NCBI RefSeq assembly: GCF_004795105.1
Contig: NZ_SSBL01000002.1
Span: 248,001-312,000 of the forward strand
Reading direction: 5' to 3'
Length of the DNA: 64,000 nt
Source of the DNA: Streptomyces sp. A0642
Lineage (GTDB): Bacteria > Actinomycetota > Actinomycetes > Streptomycetales > Streptomycetaceae
The notes beneath the pieces are model-generated. The model was not told the DNA's origin. It did not search any database and saw nothing but the letters and a program-made list of their open reading frames with translations. Positions within the stretch are counted from its first letter, which is position 1. Every line of letters begins with the position of its first letter. This document shows positions 8,030 to 16,765 of the stretch, piece by piece. The translations under genes and the position numbers were made by a program.

Positions 8030-8971
8030 TCAGGCGGAGGCGAGGAAACGTGTGTTCATCAGGGTTTCGTGTGCGGGTGCGCCGCCCGCGCGTGCCTGGT
8101 CGTAGCGGTGGAGCAGCAGGCGTGCCATGGCCGGGTGGGCGCCGAGCGGGGCGGCCGCGATCCACGGCGCTTCCGCCGCCGCGACGGAGGCGAAGCGTCC
8201 GGGGGCGGTGAAGTACGAGGCGATGGCGACCCGTCGGCGGCCGCGGGCGGCCAGCGCCCGCAGGGCGGCCGGGACGGTGGGCGTCGCGGCGGAGGCGTAC
8301 GCGGGCACGACGGGCACCCCGCCGAGCCGTTCGCTGAGCAGGTGCGCGGTGCGGCGGGTGTCGGCGGCCGATTCGGGGTCGCGCGAACCGGCGGCGGCCA
8401 GGACCACGGCGCTGTTGCGGTTGCCGTCGTCCTCGGTCCGCCAGCCGGCCTCGGCGAGCCGGCCGTGGAGCGCCTCGACCAGCAGCGGGTGCGGTCCGAG
8501 GGGGCCGGCGGTACGGGTGCGCAGGGCGGGGGCGCCGGCGACGGCCTCCGGAATGTCCTGCTTCACGTGGTAGCCGCGGCCGAGCAGCAGGGGCACGAGG
8601 ACCGCCTCGCCGCTCCCCAGGACGCGCAGGGTGTGCGGGAGGAGGGGTTCGTTGAGCTCGATGTGGCCGAGCCGGACGTCGAGCCCCGGCCGCAGTTCCC
8701 GGACCCGGTCCAGCAGCTCCGTCACCGTGTGCAGCGCCCGCGGGTCCCGGCTGCCGTGGGCGACGGCGACGAGGGCGGGGGCGGCGGGCAGGAGGGGGCT
8801 CACGTTGCTGAGCGGGGGCTGCTGCGGGGTGCGGTCCATGGGCCGTCGGGTTCCGTTCAGGGAGACGAGGCTGAGCTGGGTGCCGAGCTGTGCGGTGATA
8901 CGGGTCAGCAGTTGCGCCGTGCTGTCGAGGGGCAGGGACTGCTCAGGGCGTTCCGGTGCCGACTGCGTCAT
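8030..8971 (-). CDS. Sirohydrochlorin chelatase (CbiX/SirB-like)
   Basis: 313 aa. Two tandem CbiX-like halves: the first has the catalytic-type His in LVAVAHGSRDPRALHTV, the second a related AAGSRDPESAADTRR segment in which that His is replaced by Ala-Ala-Gly. The family inserts Co or Fe into sirohydrochlorin. Because assimilatory nitrite reductase (nirB, 11 kb away) needs siroheme, a ferrochelatase role is plausible (inference). The first ~65 residues are low-complexity and may not be structured. Start ATG; GAC-rich upstream sequence with no strong ribosome site. Confidence 0.8.
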   Translation of the reverse strand: MTQSAPERPEQSLPLDSTAQLLTRITAQLGTQLSLVSLNGTRRPMDRTPQQPPLSNVSPLLPAAPALVAVAHGSRDPRALHTVTELLDRVRELRPGLDVRLGHIELNEPLLPHTLRVLGSGEAVLVPLLLGRGYHVKQDIPEAVAGAPALRTRTAGPLGPHPLLVEALHGRLAEAGWRTEDDGNRNSAVVLAAAGSRDPESAADTRRTAHLLSERLGGVPVVPAYASAATPTVPAALRALAARGRRRVAIASYFTAPGRFASVAAAEAPWIAAAPLGAHPAMARLLLHRYDQARAGGAPAHETLMNTRFLASA

Positions 8972-9060
8972 GGACCGATGGTGCAGGGCGCAGGTTGCCG
9001 CGTCGTTGCGCGCCGGTCACAGCCGTTTTCCGCCACCTCACCGAAAGCCCGTGCCCGGTG

Positions 9061-9918
9061 TCAGGCGCCCGGTGTCAGCTGGCCGTCCCGGACCGCGGCC
9101 GCCGGCCGCACCCGCTCGGCGAACAGCCGCTCGATGACCTGGGCGACCCCGTCCTCCTCGTTGGTGGCGGTGTGCGCCGCCACGGCCGCCAGCACGGAGG
9201 GGTGGGCGTTGGCCATGGCGTAACCGGTGCCCGCCCAGCCGAGGACCGTGAGGTCATTGGGCATGTCGCCGAACGCGACGACCTCGGTCGCGTCGATGCC
9301 CCGGGCGGCGCAGACCATCTCCAGGGTGCCGGCCTTCGTGACGCCGGGCGCGCTGATCTCCAGCAGGCCGCGGCCGCCCGAGTGGGTGAGCTGCACCTCG
9401 TCGCCCGTGCCCTGCCGGGCCGCTGCGAGCAGGGTGTCGGCGTCGAGCCGGTCCGACCAGGCGAGCAGCTTGGTGACGGGGGCCTCGGTCAGCCACAGGT
9501 CGGCGAGGGAGGGGACGGGGAGCTCGGCGCCGACGTCGTCGGACATGCGCAGCCGGTAGGCGGGTTCGTACACCACCTGGTTGCCGTTCTCCAGGGCGAA
9601 GCCCACCCCGGGCACCGCGGCCGCCAGAGCGGTGGCCACCTGCCGGGCCGTGGCCAGGGACAGGAAGCGGGAGGAGACGACGGTGCGGGTCCCGACGTCG
9701 TAGACGAGCGCCCCGTTGCTGCAGACCGCCGTGCCCGTCAGGCCGGTGGCCTCGGCCAGCCGGTCGACGAAGCGGGGCGGTCTGGCGGTGACGATGACGA
9801 TCTCCGCGCCGGCGTCCTCGGCCGTGCGCAGGGCTCGCAGGGTGCGCGGGGAGAGGGTGCCGTCATCGCGCAGGAGGGTGCCGTCGAGATCGGAGGCGAT
9901 CAGCCGTGGGAGCAACAT
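9061..9918 (-). CDS. HAD-superfamily hydrolase, Cof type
   Basis: 285 aa. Motif I DLDGTLLRDDGTLS at residue 9, motif II VTARPP, and motif III/IV in EVVAFGDMPNDLTVL define a Cof-type (IIB cap) phosphatase. Such enzymes dephosphorylate sugar phosphates, flavin or pyridoxal phosphates, and specificity cannot be read from sequence. It starts 103 bases from, and divergent to, the SanA/YdcF-like gene. Confidence 0.9.
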   Translation of the reverse strand: MLLPRLIASDLDGTLLRDDGTLSPRTLRALRTAEDAGAEIVIVTARPPRFVDRLAEATGLTGTAVCSNGALVYDVGTRTVVSSRFLSLATARQVATALAAAVPGVGFALENGNQVVYEPAYRLRMSDDVGAELPVPSLADLWLTEAPVTKLLAWSDRLDADTLLAAARQGTGDEVQLTHSGGRGLLEISAPGVTKAGTLEMVCAARGIDATEVVAFGDMPNDLTVLGWAGTGYAMANAHPSVLAAVAAHTATNEEDGVAQVIERLFAERVRPAAAVRDGQLTPGA

Positions 9919-10020
9919 CGGCCGATGCTACCGACGGCCCCGGCGGAGAACCGTTTCGGGCGTCCGCTCGTCAAACGGGAGAGGGGACGGCATGACACGA
10001 CACCAGGGACGGGGGCTTCG

Positions 10021-10752
10021 ATGCGGCTGAAGCCGTGGGGAGGACGGGCGGTCCGCGCGCTGCGGGGGGCCGTCGCCCGGTTGCGGCCGAGGCTGCCGCG
10101 GACCCGGCGGGGGCGGCGCCTGACCGTCCAGGGGGTGATGGTGGCGTGCGTGCTCGCGCTGGCACCGGCCACCTGGCTGCACACGGTCGCCGACGCCCGC
10201 GTCAGGACGGCGGCGGACGTGCCCGAGCAGCAGGTCGCGGTGGTGTTCGGCGCCGGGCTGTGGCACGGCAGGCCGTCCCCGTATCTCGCGAACCGGCTGC
10301 GGACCGCGGCCGGTCTCTACCGGGACGGGAAGGTGAAGGTCGTGCTGGTGACCGGTGACAACAGCCGGGCGGAGTACGACGAGCCGGATGCCATGCGCAC
10401 GTTCCTGGTCGCGCACGGCGTTCCGGACCGCAGGATCGTCAGCGACTTCGCCGGCTTCGACACCTGGGACTCCTGCGTGCGGGCCCGGAAGATCTTCGGG
10501 GTCGAGCGGGCCGTGCTCGTGAGCCAGGGCTTCCACATCCGGCGGGCGATCGCGCTGTGCCGGGCCGCGGGGATCGACGCGTACGGCGTCGGGGTCGACG
10601 CCGTACACGACGTGACCTGGTACTACGGCGGGACGCGGGAGGTGTTCGCGGCGGGCAAGGCCGCCCTGGACGCCCTGTTCGAGCCGGATCCGCACTTCCT
10701 GGGGCCCAAGGAGGCGGGGGTGGAGAGCGCCCTCGCCGCGGCCGGCCGGTGA
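10021..10752 (+). CDS. SanA/YdcF-family (DUF218) membrane protein
   Basis: 243 aa. The start chosen is the ATG at 10021, after GGGACGGGGG. A very basic N-terminus (about 35 residues) leads into one transmembrane segment (VMVACVLALAPATWLH), then a DUF218 domain with VVFGAGLWHGRPSPYLANR, VLVTGDNSR and LVSQGFHIRRAI. Family members are inner-membrane proteins connected with envelope integrity and vancomycin sensitivity in enterobacteria (SanA). The role in Streptomyces is unknown. The open frame extends far upstream but that part has no coding character. Confidence 0.85.
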   Translation: MRLKPWGGRAVRALRGAVARLRPRLPRTRRGRRLTVQGVMVACVLALAPATWLHTVADARVRTAADVPEQQVAVVFGAGLWHGRPSPYLANRLRTAAGLYRDGKVKVVLVTGDNSRAEYDEPDAMRTFLVAHGVPDRRIVSDFAGFDTWDSCVRARKIFGVERAVLVSQGFHIRRAIALCRAAGIDAYGVGVDAVHDVTWYYGGTREVFAAGKAALDALFEPDPHFLGPKEAGVESALAAAGR

Positions 10753-10810
10753 CGGAGCGGCCCACCTCACCGCCGGGTCCCGGCCGGGCTGAGGTGCGCG
10801 TACCGGCGGT

Positions 10811-10837
10811 GTAACCGGGAGCGGGCGCCCGTGTAAC
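10811..10837 (+). promoter_or_regulatory. GlnR-like site upstream of nasA
   Basis: Two GTAAC boxes (10811-10815 and 10833-10837) are exactly 22 bases apart, the spacing of a-sites in the GlnR consensus GTnAC-N6-GAAAC repeated. The intervening b-site is degenerate (CGGGC). Located 23-49 bases before the nasA start. GlnR control of nitrate assimilation genes is known in streptomycetes. Confidence 0.6.
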
Positions 10838-10859
10838 ACCCGGCTCGCAGTCTGGGGTC

Positions 10860-12998
10860 ATGACCAGTACCGCGCCTGCCGCCACCGCGACCCACTGCCC
10901 GTACTGCGCACTGCAGTGCGGCATGAATCTGCGACCGGTCGCCGGGGACGCGGTCGTCGAGGTGGAGGAGCGCACCGCCTTTCCCGTGAACCGGGGCGCT
11001 CTGTGCGGCAAGGGCCGGTCCGCGCCCGCCGTCCTGTCCTCGGCGGTCCGGCTGACCGGTCCGCTCGTACGCGACACGGCGAGCGGTGAGCTGGAGCCGG
11101 CCGGCTGGGACGAGGCGCTGGCCCGTATCGCCGAAGGGCTGCGGGGAACGCGTGCGGAGCACGGGGCCGACGCGGTCGGGGTGTTCGGCGGCGGCGGGCT
11201 GACCAACGAGAAGGCGTACACGCTCGGGAAGTTCGCCCGGGTGGTGCTCGGCACCTCGCAGATCGACTACAACGGGCGGTTCTGCATGTCCTCGGCGGCC
11301 GCCGCGCACCAGCGCGCCTTCGGACTGGACCGCGGACTGCCGTTCCCGCTGGAGGACATCCCGCGGACCGGGTGCGTGATCCTCGTGGGATCCAACCTCG
11401 CGGAGACGATGCCGCCCGCGCTGCGCTATCTGACCGAACTGCGGGAGAACGGCGGCCGGCTGATCGTCATCGATCCTCGCCGCACGAAGACCGCCGAGCA
11501 GGCGGACCTCCATCTGGCCCCGCGGCCCGGCACCGATCTCGCGCTCGCGCTCGGCATGCTCCACCTGGTGGTGGCGCAGGGCCGGGTGGACGAGGAGTTC
11601 GTACGGGAGCGCACCACCGGCTGGGACGAGGCGCGGGCCGGGGTGATGGCCCACTGGCCGGAGCTGGTGGAGCGGCTGACCGGCGTCCCGGTCCCGCAAC
11701 TGCGGGCGGCCGTCGAGATGTTCTGCGACGCGGAGAGCGGCATGGTGCTGACCGCGCGCGGGCCCGAGCAGCAGGCGAAGGGCACGGACACCGTCGGCGC
11801 CTGGATCAACTTCGCGCTGGCCACCGGGCGTGCGGGCCGCCCGCTGTCCGGCTACGGCTGCCTGACCGGGCAGGGCAACGGCCAGGGCGGGCGCGAACAC
11901 GGCCAGAAGGCCGATCAGTTGCCCGGATACCGCAAGCTCACCGATCCGGTGGCGCGCCGCCATGTCGCGGGGGTGTGGGGAGTCGATCCGGACTCGCTGC
12001 CGGGGCCGGGGCGCAGTGCCTACGAGCTGCTGGACGCGCTGGGCGGCGAGGTGCGGGCGCTGCTGGTGATGGGGTCGAATCCGGTGGTCTCCGCACCGCA
12101 CGCGGGGCACGTGGAGGAGCGGCTGCGGTCGCTGGACTTCCTCGCGGTCGCCGATGTGGTGCTCTCCGAGACCGCCGCGCTGGCGGATGTGGTGCTGCCG
12201 GTGACGCAGTGGGCCGAGGAGACCGGGACGACGACCAACCTGGAGGGCAGGGTGCTGCTGCGCCGGCGTGCGGTCACCGCGCCCGAGGGCGTCCGCAGCG
12301 ATCTGGACGTGCTGCACGGGCTCGCCGGCCTCCTCGGGCACGGGAAAGGCTTCCCGGCCGACCCGGAGGAAGTGTTCGACGAGCTGCGCCGGGCCTCGGC
12401 GGGCGGGCCGGCGGACTACGCCGGCATCACGTATGAGCGGATCGCGGCCGAGGACGGCGTCTTCTGGCCGTGCCCGGACACGGACCACGCCGGTACGCCG
12501 CGGCTGTTCCTGGACCGGTTCGCGACGGACGACGGGCGGGCCCGGTTCGTGCCCGTCACGCACCGGCCGTCCGCCGAGGAGACGGACGCGGAGTACCCGG
12601 TGGTGCTGACGACCGGGCGGGTCGTCGCCCAGTACCAGTCGGGGGCGCAGACCCGGCGGGTGGCGGAGCTGAACGCGGCCGCACCGGGGCCCTTCGTGGA
12701 GCTGCATCCGCGGCTCGCCGAGCGGATCGGGGTGGCCGACGGCGGACCGGTGGCGGTCACCTCACGGCGCGGGCGGGCGGTGGCGCCCGCGCGGATCACC
12801 GTGGCGATCCGCGAGGACACCGTGTTCATGCCGTTCCACTGGGCGGGTGAGGGCCGGGCCAACACCCTGACCAACCCGGCCCTGGACCCGGTGTCGAAGA
12901 TGCCGGAGTTCAAGGTGTGCGCGGTGCGTGTGGAGGCTGCGGGCACCGCTCAGGGCGCGGTCACCGGCGCGGTCTCCGCCGATACCCAGCCCAGGTAG
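10860..12998 (+). CDS. nasA: Assimilatory nitrate reductase, molybdopterin oxidoreductase
   Basis: 712 aa molybdenum enzyme reducing nitrate to nitrite in the cytoplasm. The N-terminus carries the [4Fe-4S] ligands Cys13, Cys16 and Cys20 (HCPYCALQCGM), with the fourth Cys in NRGALCGKG. The molybdopterin fold follows, with NGRFCMSSAAAAHQRAFG and a C-terminal MGD-binding domain (VVLTTGRVVAQYQSGAQTRR). No Tat signal, as expected for an assimilatory form. Nitrate-specific activity is inferred from the nir genes downstream and the GlnR-like site; formate dehydrogenase-type relatives share this fold. Its last 49 bases overlap the end of cutA on the other strand. Confidence 0.9.
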   Translation: MTSTAPAATATHCPYCALQCGMNLRPVAGDAVVEVEERTAFPVNRGALCGKGRSAPAVLSSAVRLTGPLVRDTASGELEPAGWDEALARIAEGLRGTRAEHGADAVGVFGGGGLTNEKAYTLGKFARVVLGTSQIDYNGRFCMSSAAAAHQRAFGLDRGLPFPLEDIPRTGCVILVGSNLAETMPPALRYLTELRENGGRLIVIDPRRTKTAEQADLHLAPRPGTDLALALGMLHLVVAQGRVDEEFVRERTTGWDEARAGVMAHWPELVERLTGVPVPQLRAAVEMFCDAESGMVLTARGPEQQAKGTDTVGAWINFALATGRAGRPLSGYGCLTGQGNGQGGREHGQKADQLPGYRKLTDPVARRHVAGVWGVDPDSLPGPGRSAYELLDALGGEVRALLVMGSNPVVSAPHAGHVEERLRSLDFLAVADVVLSETAALADVVLPVTQWAEETGTTTNLEGRVLLRRRAVTAPEGVRSDLDVLHGLAGLLGHGKGFPADPEEVFDELRRASAGGPADYAGITYERIAAEDGVFWPCPDTDHAGTPRLFLDRFATDDGRARFVPVTHRPSAEETDAEYPVVLTTGRVVAQYQSGAQTRRVAELNAAAPGPFVELHPRLAERIGVADGGPVAVTSRRGRAVAPARITVAIREDTVFMPFHWAGEGRANTLTNPALDPVSKMPEFKVCAVRVEAAGTAQGAVTGAVSADTQPR

Positions 12999-13288
12999 CG
13001 GGCGCTGCCCCGGAGCACCGGCAGGGCGATGATCTCCGGGGTGTCGTAGTCGTGCGCCTCCTGGAGGTAGGCCTCCAGCTCGTCGTACCGCTCGGCCGTC
13101 GTCTTGAAGGACAGCTGCCACTCCTCGGTGGTCTCGATGGCGTTCTGCCACCGGTAGACCGAGGTGAGGGGCGCGGAGATCTGGACGCAGGCGGCGAGCC
13201 GCGCCTCCACCGCGCCCTGTGCCAGGAGCCCGGCCTTCTCCTCGCTGTCCGTCGTGGTCAGCACGTTCAGCCATGCGGGCGGTGTCAC
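12950..13288 (-). CDS. cutA: Divalent cation tolerance protein CutA
   Basis: 112 aa, the normal length for this trimeric ferredoxin-like protein. Recognisable segments are LNVLTTTDSEEKAGLLAQ, VEARLAACVQISAP, VYRWQNAIETTEEWQL and YDTPEIIALPV. Start is GTG at 13288 with GAGGAG about eight bases upstream; the longer open frame beyond it runs antisense through the FMN reductase region and is not coding. The 3' end overlaps the end of nasA by 49 bases, so the two transcripts are complementary there. The biochemical role remains unclear beyond copper tolerance in E. coli. Confidence 0.92.
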   Translation of the reverse strand: MTPPAWLNVLTTTDSEEKAGLLAQGAVEARLAACVQISAPLTSVYRWQNAIETTEEWQLSFKTTAERYDELEAYLQEAHDYDTPEIIALPVLRGSARYLGWVSAETAPVTAP

Positions 13289-13353
13289 CTGGGGTCTCCT
13301 CGGATCGGGGGCGGGTCCTTCCCCGATTGTCGGGCCCCGGCCGCCGGGCCGCG

Positions 13354-13989
13354 TCAGGTTCCGTACGGATGCGCCGCCCTGGCGCCCTTCAGCGCCCGCC
13401 CCCACCAGAGCAGCTGGTCCAGGAGCGTCTTCGCCGCGGCGTCGGGGCCGGCCGGGTCGCGGTGCCGCCCCTCGTCGTCGAAGAGGGCGCCCGCGTTGTG
13501 GAACGAGACGCCGTCGCGGAGGGAGACGGCGTGCAGCTCGGCGAAGACCTGGCGCAGGTGCTCGACCGCGCGCAGACCGCCGGAGACGCCGCCGTAGGAG
13601 ACGAACGCGACGGGCTTGGCCTGCCATTCGGTGAAGTGCCAGTCGATGAGGTTCTTGAGCGGGGCCGGGTAGGAGTGGTTGTACTCCGGGGTGATGACGA
13701 CGAAGGCGTCCGCGGCCGCCAGCCGGCCCGAGATCTCCGCCAGCCGGGCCCGGTCCTCGGGGCCGGGGCTCTGGGAGAGGGCGGTCGGGAGGTCGAGTGC
13801 GGCGACGTCGACCACGTCGGTCTCGATGCCGGGGCGGTGTTCCGTACGGGATCGGAACCATGCGGCGACGACGGGCGCGAACCGGCCCTCGCGGTTGCTG
13901 GCGACGATGACGGCGACCCTCAGCGGGTCGGTCGCGGGAGTGGTGGTGGGCAGAGCGGTGGCCGTGGTTCCGGCTGCGGTGAGGTCCAT
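13354..13989 (-). CDS. NADPH-dependent FMN reductase, SoxR-regulated
   Basis: 211 aa flavodoxin-like quinone/FMN reductase. FMN phosphate-binding SNREGRF follows the beta strand RVAVIVA, and the family signature VVITPEYNHSYPAPLKN is present. I place the start at ATG 13989: it has no ribosome site, but lies about 6 bases past a -10-like element in a SoxR-type promoter, so the mRNA is probably leaderless. A TTG at 14010 in the same frame lies inside the operator. An S. coelicolor orthologue (SCO2478, from memory) is a member of the SoxR regulon induced by redox-active compounds such as actinorhodin. Confidence 0.88.
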   Translation of the reverse strand: MDLTAAGTTATALPTTTPATDPLRVAVIVASNREGRFAPVVAAWFRSRTEHRPGIETDVVDVAALDLPTALSQSPGPEDRARLAEISGRLAAADAFVVITPEYNHSYPAPLKNLIDWHFTEWQAKPVAFVSYGGVSGGLRAVEHLRQVFAELHAVSLRDGVSFHNAGALFDDEGRHRDPAGPDAAAKTLLDQLLWWGRALKGARAAHPYGT

Positions 13990-14004
13990 GCGAGGAGGTT
14001 CGTA

Positions 14005-14026
14005 CGTCAACCGCGGTTGAGGTCAA
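14005..14026 (-). promoter_or_regulatory. SoxR box with -35 element
   Basis: On the minus strand TTGACC (14026-14021) merges into CCTCAACCGCGGTTGACG (14022-14005), which matches an ideal CCTCAAC-N4-GTTGAGG palindrome at all but one position. Nineteen bases after the -35 lies GAACCT, six bases before the ATG at 13989. A stretched spacer with the operator inside it is the hallmark of MerR/SoxR promoters. Confidence 0.8.
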
Positions 14027-14075
14027 GCGGTCGCTGCCGGTCCGCCCCCGCGCAGGTCGGCATACGGTGAGCGGC

Positions 14076-14876
14076 ATGACGCCTCACGCAGCCGCCCCCC
14101 TTCCCTACGCCGAGTTCGACGGACGTCCGGCCACCGAGGACGACCTGCGCCGAGCCGCCTTCTTCGGCTACGGCCATTTCACCGCCATGCAGGTCAGGAG
14201 CGGCCGGGTGCGCGGCCTGGAACTCCATCTGGAGCGGCTCGACTCCGCGAACCGGGAGCTGTTCGAACTCCCCCTGGACGGCGGCCGGGTACGCGAGTGG
14301 ATCCGGCACGCGCTGCACAGCGGCGGGGCGTCGGACGCCTCGGTGCGGGTGCACGGGCTGCGGCCGCCGGGCGCCGCCGCGACGACCGTCATGGTCACCG
14401 TGCGCGGGTCGGTCCGGATGAGCCCCGAGCCGGTCTCCCTGATGTCCGTCCCGTACGCACGCACCGCGCCGCATCTCAAACGCGCCGGTGACTTCGGCCA
14501 GACGTACTACGGGGAGCTCGCCCGCCGGGCCGGGTTCGACGACGCGCTGCTGACCCTGCCGGACGGTGCGGTGACCGAGGGGGCGATCACCAACATCGGC
14601 TTCTGGGACGGAGTTTCGGTCGTCTGGCCCCAGGCGCCCGCGCTGCTGGGCGTCACCATGGCGCTGCTGGAGCGGGAGTTGCCCGGCGCGGGCGTGCGCT
14701 CGGTGCGCCGCACCGTGCCGAAGGACGGGCTGGGCGCCTACCGGTCCGCGTTCGTCACGAACTCGCAGGGCATGGCCCCGGTGGCCCGGATCGACGGCAC
14801 GGACTTCACGGTCGACGAGGAGCTGATGAGGCGGCTGGCGACGGCGTACGAGGCCGCCCCCTGGGACACCGTCTGA
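14076..14876 (+). CDS. Aminotransferase class IV / aminodeoxychorismate lyase-like
   Basis: 266 aa PLP-fold type IV protein. Features: FFGYGHFTAMQVRSGRVRGL near the N-terminus, LELHLERL, a Lys in HLKRAGDFGQTYY as the probable Schiff-base residue, and the cofactor-phosphate loop GAVTEGAITNIGFW. Candidate reactions are 4-amino-4-deoxychorismate lyase (folate) or branched-chain/D-amino acid transamination; sequence alone does not decide. Start ATG 14076 has GGTGAG five bases upstream; a GTG at 14067 is less well placed. Confidence 0.85.
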   Translation: MTPHAAAPLPYAEFDGRPATEDDLRRAAFFGYGHFTAMQVRSGRVRGLELHLERLDSANRELFELPLDGGRVREWIRHALHSGGASDASVRVHGLRPPGAAATTVMVTVRGSVRMSPEPVSLMSVPYARTAPHLKRAGDFGQTYYGELARRAGFDDALLTLPDGAVTEGAITNIGFWDGVSVVWPQAPALLGVTMALLERELPGAGVRSVRRTVPKDGLGAYRSAFVTNSQGMAPVARIDGTDFTVDEELMRRLATAYEAAPWDTV

Positions 14877-14920
14877 CACCCGGGGCGTCCGCCCGGCCGA
14901 CCCGGAGGGACGATGGACGC

Positions 14921-15415
14921 ATGCAGATCCCCGCCGAAGGAACGCCGTCGCGCATCCAGATCCACATCGAGGGCTCCCGCCTGCCTGGCCGCTCCGGCGG
15001 GCCGGGCGGCGGCTTCGCCGGCCGCGAGAACATCCATGTGGGCGTGCAGCGCAAGGACCGGGCCGGTGAACTCCTCGGGCTGCATCCGGGCGACGCCCCC
15101 GCCGCCCACTGGACCCTGGAGTGCACGGCCACCGACGGCCCGGACGGCATCGAGGTGAGCGGGCCGTACGTCCAGAACCGGCTCGGCGGACGGTTCGTCT
15201 ACCTGTCGTGGGGCACGGTCGACGACGACGGCCTGTTCTCCATGTTCCGGCGCGCCAAGCTGATGTTCGCCGACATCGACGCGGACGTCCTCGAAGCGGC
15301 CGCGCGTTCGGGGCACCTCACCGCGACGCTCCCCCTCTCCGACGCCGAGGGACAGCCGCTCTGCGCCAGGGTCCGGCCGCCCGTCATCACGTGGTCCGCC
15401 GCCGCGCCCGTCTGA
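14921..15415 (+). CDS. DUF5990 family protein
   Basis: 164 aa, recognised by IQIHIEGSRLPGR, the NIHVGVQRKDRAGELL block and VSGPYVQNRLGGRFVYLSW. Function unknown. The family is widespread in Streptomyces. No signal peptide or membrane segment, so cytoplasmic. Start ATG follows GGAGGGACG. A 13-bp hairpin lies 30 bases past the stop. Confidence 0.8.
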   Translation: MQIPAEGTPSRIQIHIEGSRLPGRSGGPGGGFAGRENIHVGVQRKDRAGELLGLHPGDAPAAHWTLECTATDGPDGIEVSGPYVQNRLGGRFVYLSWGTVDDDGLFSMFRRAKLMFADIDADVLEAAARSGHLTATLPLSDAEGQPLCARVRPPVITWSAAAPV

Positions 15416-15447
15416 GGACGGCGCCCCGGGCACGGGCACACGCCGAA

Positions 15448-15490
15448 CCGCCCTCACCGGGCCCAGGGGGGGTGGGGCCGGTGAGGGCGG
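15448..15490 (+). terminator. Hairpin terminator after the DUF5990 gene
   Basis: CCGCCCTCACCGG (15448-15460) pairs perfectly with CCGGTGAGGGCGG (15478-15490) across a G-rich 17-base loop. No T-run, as is usual for Streptomyces terminators. Confidence 0.65.
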
Positions 15491-15527
15491 GGGCCGGGGG
15501 GCAGCTGTGCACTGCGTCCCGTGGGGG

Positions 15528-15556
15528 GGGTGTGCGTCGTATGCCCCCGCACACCC
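15528..15556. promoter_or_regulatory. Inverted repeat in the 390-base gap before the surface-protein gene
   Basis: GGGTGTGCG (15528-15536) pairs with CGCACACCC (15548-15556). Downstream, at 15594-15610, GGGTGTCACCCGATCGG resembles the left part of the 6336 palindrome. The rest of 15416-15805 shows no gene. Confidence 0.4.
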
Positions 15557-15805
15557 GGACCATGCGTGTGACGTACGCCACTTTCTCGCGAAGGGGTGTC
15601 ACCCGATCGGCACCGGAGGCGGGAGGACGGGGCATGCGACCCTCCATCACCGCTGTGACCTGCACGCATGGGCGGTGGCAAGGAGGCAGCGCCGGTCCGG
15701 AAGAGTGAAAGCTGACTTGGTGTCAGCAGGCATGGATGGCGACCCGGCCGTTAGCTCGGAACCAGGACACACCAGCCCGCGCCATCCCGCCCGGAGGAAC
15801 CCCCC

Positions 15806-16666
15806 ATGCGCAGTCCTGCCCGCCTCGTGACCGGCACAGCCGCCGCGGCCCTCGCCGCTGCCGCACTCGGCCTCAGCGCCGCCGCCCCGTTCGCGTACGG
15901 GGACGAGGCGGCGCCCCTGGAGGTCACTCCCGCGAGCGCCGCACCCGGCGCCACCGTCACCGTGAACACCACCGCCTGCGGCAGCGACACCGCCGCCACC
16001 GGTGACGCGAGCGCGCTGAACGCCTCCGAGTTCGCGCTGGCGCCGGCCACCCTCGAGGAGGTCCTGGCCGGTTCGTTCCGGGTACCGGGCACCGTCGAGC
16101 CGGGCCCGTACCGCATCGGTGTGGCCTGCGAGAACGGCAAGCGGGCCACCGGGGAGATCGAGGTGAAGGCGGCGGGCACCGCGGCCGGGGACAGGGCCGC
16201 CGGGGCCACCGAAGAGGACTCCCCCACCGACGCCGCTCCACCCGCGGACCCGGACGACTCCGAGGAGTACGACACCACCGGTCTCGACGAGGCCGAGGCT
16301 TCCGGTGCGGCCCTCGTCCCGGACGCCCCGGACGCCCCCGCGCTCGCCGAGGACTCCGGTGCGGCGCTCGTGCCCGACGCCCCCGCGCTCGCCGGGCGCT
16401 CCACGCCACCCGCTCGCCCGACCCCCTCCGGGCACGAGAGTTCCGCCGGGCACGACAGCTCGTCCGACGGGCACGAAATCCCCTCCGGCCACCACACCTC
16501 GGCCGCACCCACCGCCCCCACGGGGCACGTGAAGACCGGTGTCGGCGGCAGCGTCGGCCCGGACACCACCCAGATCGCGGCGGGAGCCGGCGTACTCGCC
16601 GCGACCGCCGTCGGCGGAGCCTGGCTCCTGCGTCGCCGGGCGAGCGGCACGCAGGACGGCAGCTGA
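15806..16666 (+). CDS. Secreted, membrane-anchored surface protein next to a sortase
   Basis: 286 aa. N-terminal signal peptide (about residues 1-33, Ala-rich, cleavage near AYG), then an immunoglobulin-like domain (LEVTPASAAPGATVTVNTT), an acidic/Pro-Ala region containing a duplicated SGAALVPDAP module, and a His/Ser/Thr-rich stalk. The C-terminus has a hydrophobic segment (IAAGAGVLAATAVGGAWLL) followed by RRRASG. No LPXTG or LAXTG is present; the segment before the anchor reads GHVKTGVGGSVGPDT. The adjacent class F sortase makes a sorting substrate likely (inference). RBS GGAGGAA before ATG. Confidence 0.8.
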   Translation: MRSPARLVTGTAAAALAAAALGLSAAAPFAYGDEAAPLEVTPASAAPGATVTVNTTACGSDTAATGDASALNASEFALAPATLEEVLAGSFRVPGTVEPGPYRIGVACENGKRATGEIEVKAAGTAAGDRAAGATEEDSPTDAAPPADPDDSEEYDTTGLDEAEASGAALVPDAPDAPALAEDSGAALVPDAPALAGRSTPPARPTPSGHESSAGHDSSSDGHEIPSGHHTSAAPTAPTGHVKTGVGGSVGPDTTQIAAGAGVLAATAVGGAWLLRRRASGTQDGS

Positions 16667-16765
16667 CGGAGACTTCCACCTCTCCGTACCGCCCGGTGTC
16701 CGTCCCGGTGGCCTCGCGCCACCGGGACGGGACCGTATCCCCCTCTCGTCACCCGGAGGACGACC

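Noticed and set aside
8956-10020. N-terminal extension of the SanA/YdcF-like gene
   Set aside because: Covers the antisense of the HAD gene; the good ribosome site is at 10021.
13289-14077. Extended cutA reading frame
   Set aside because: Runs through the FMN reductase region in another frame; the ribosome site and family start are at 13288.
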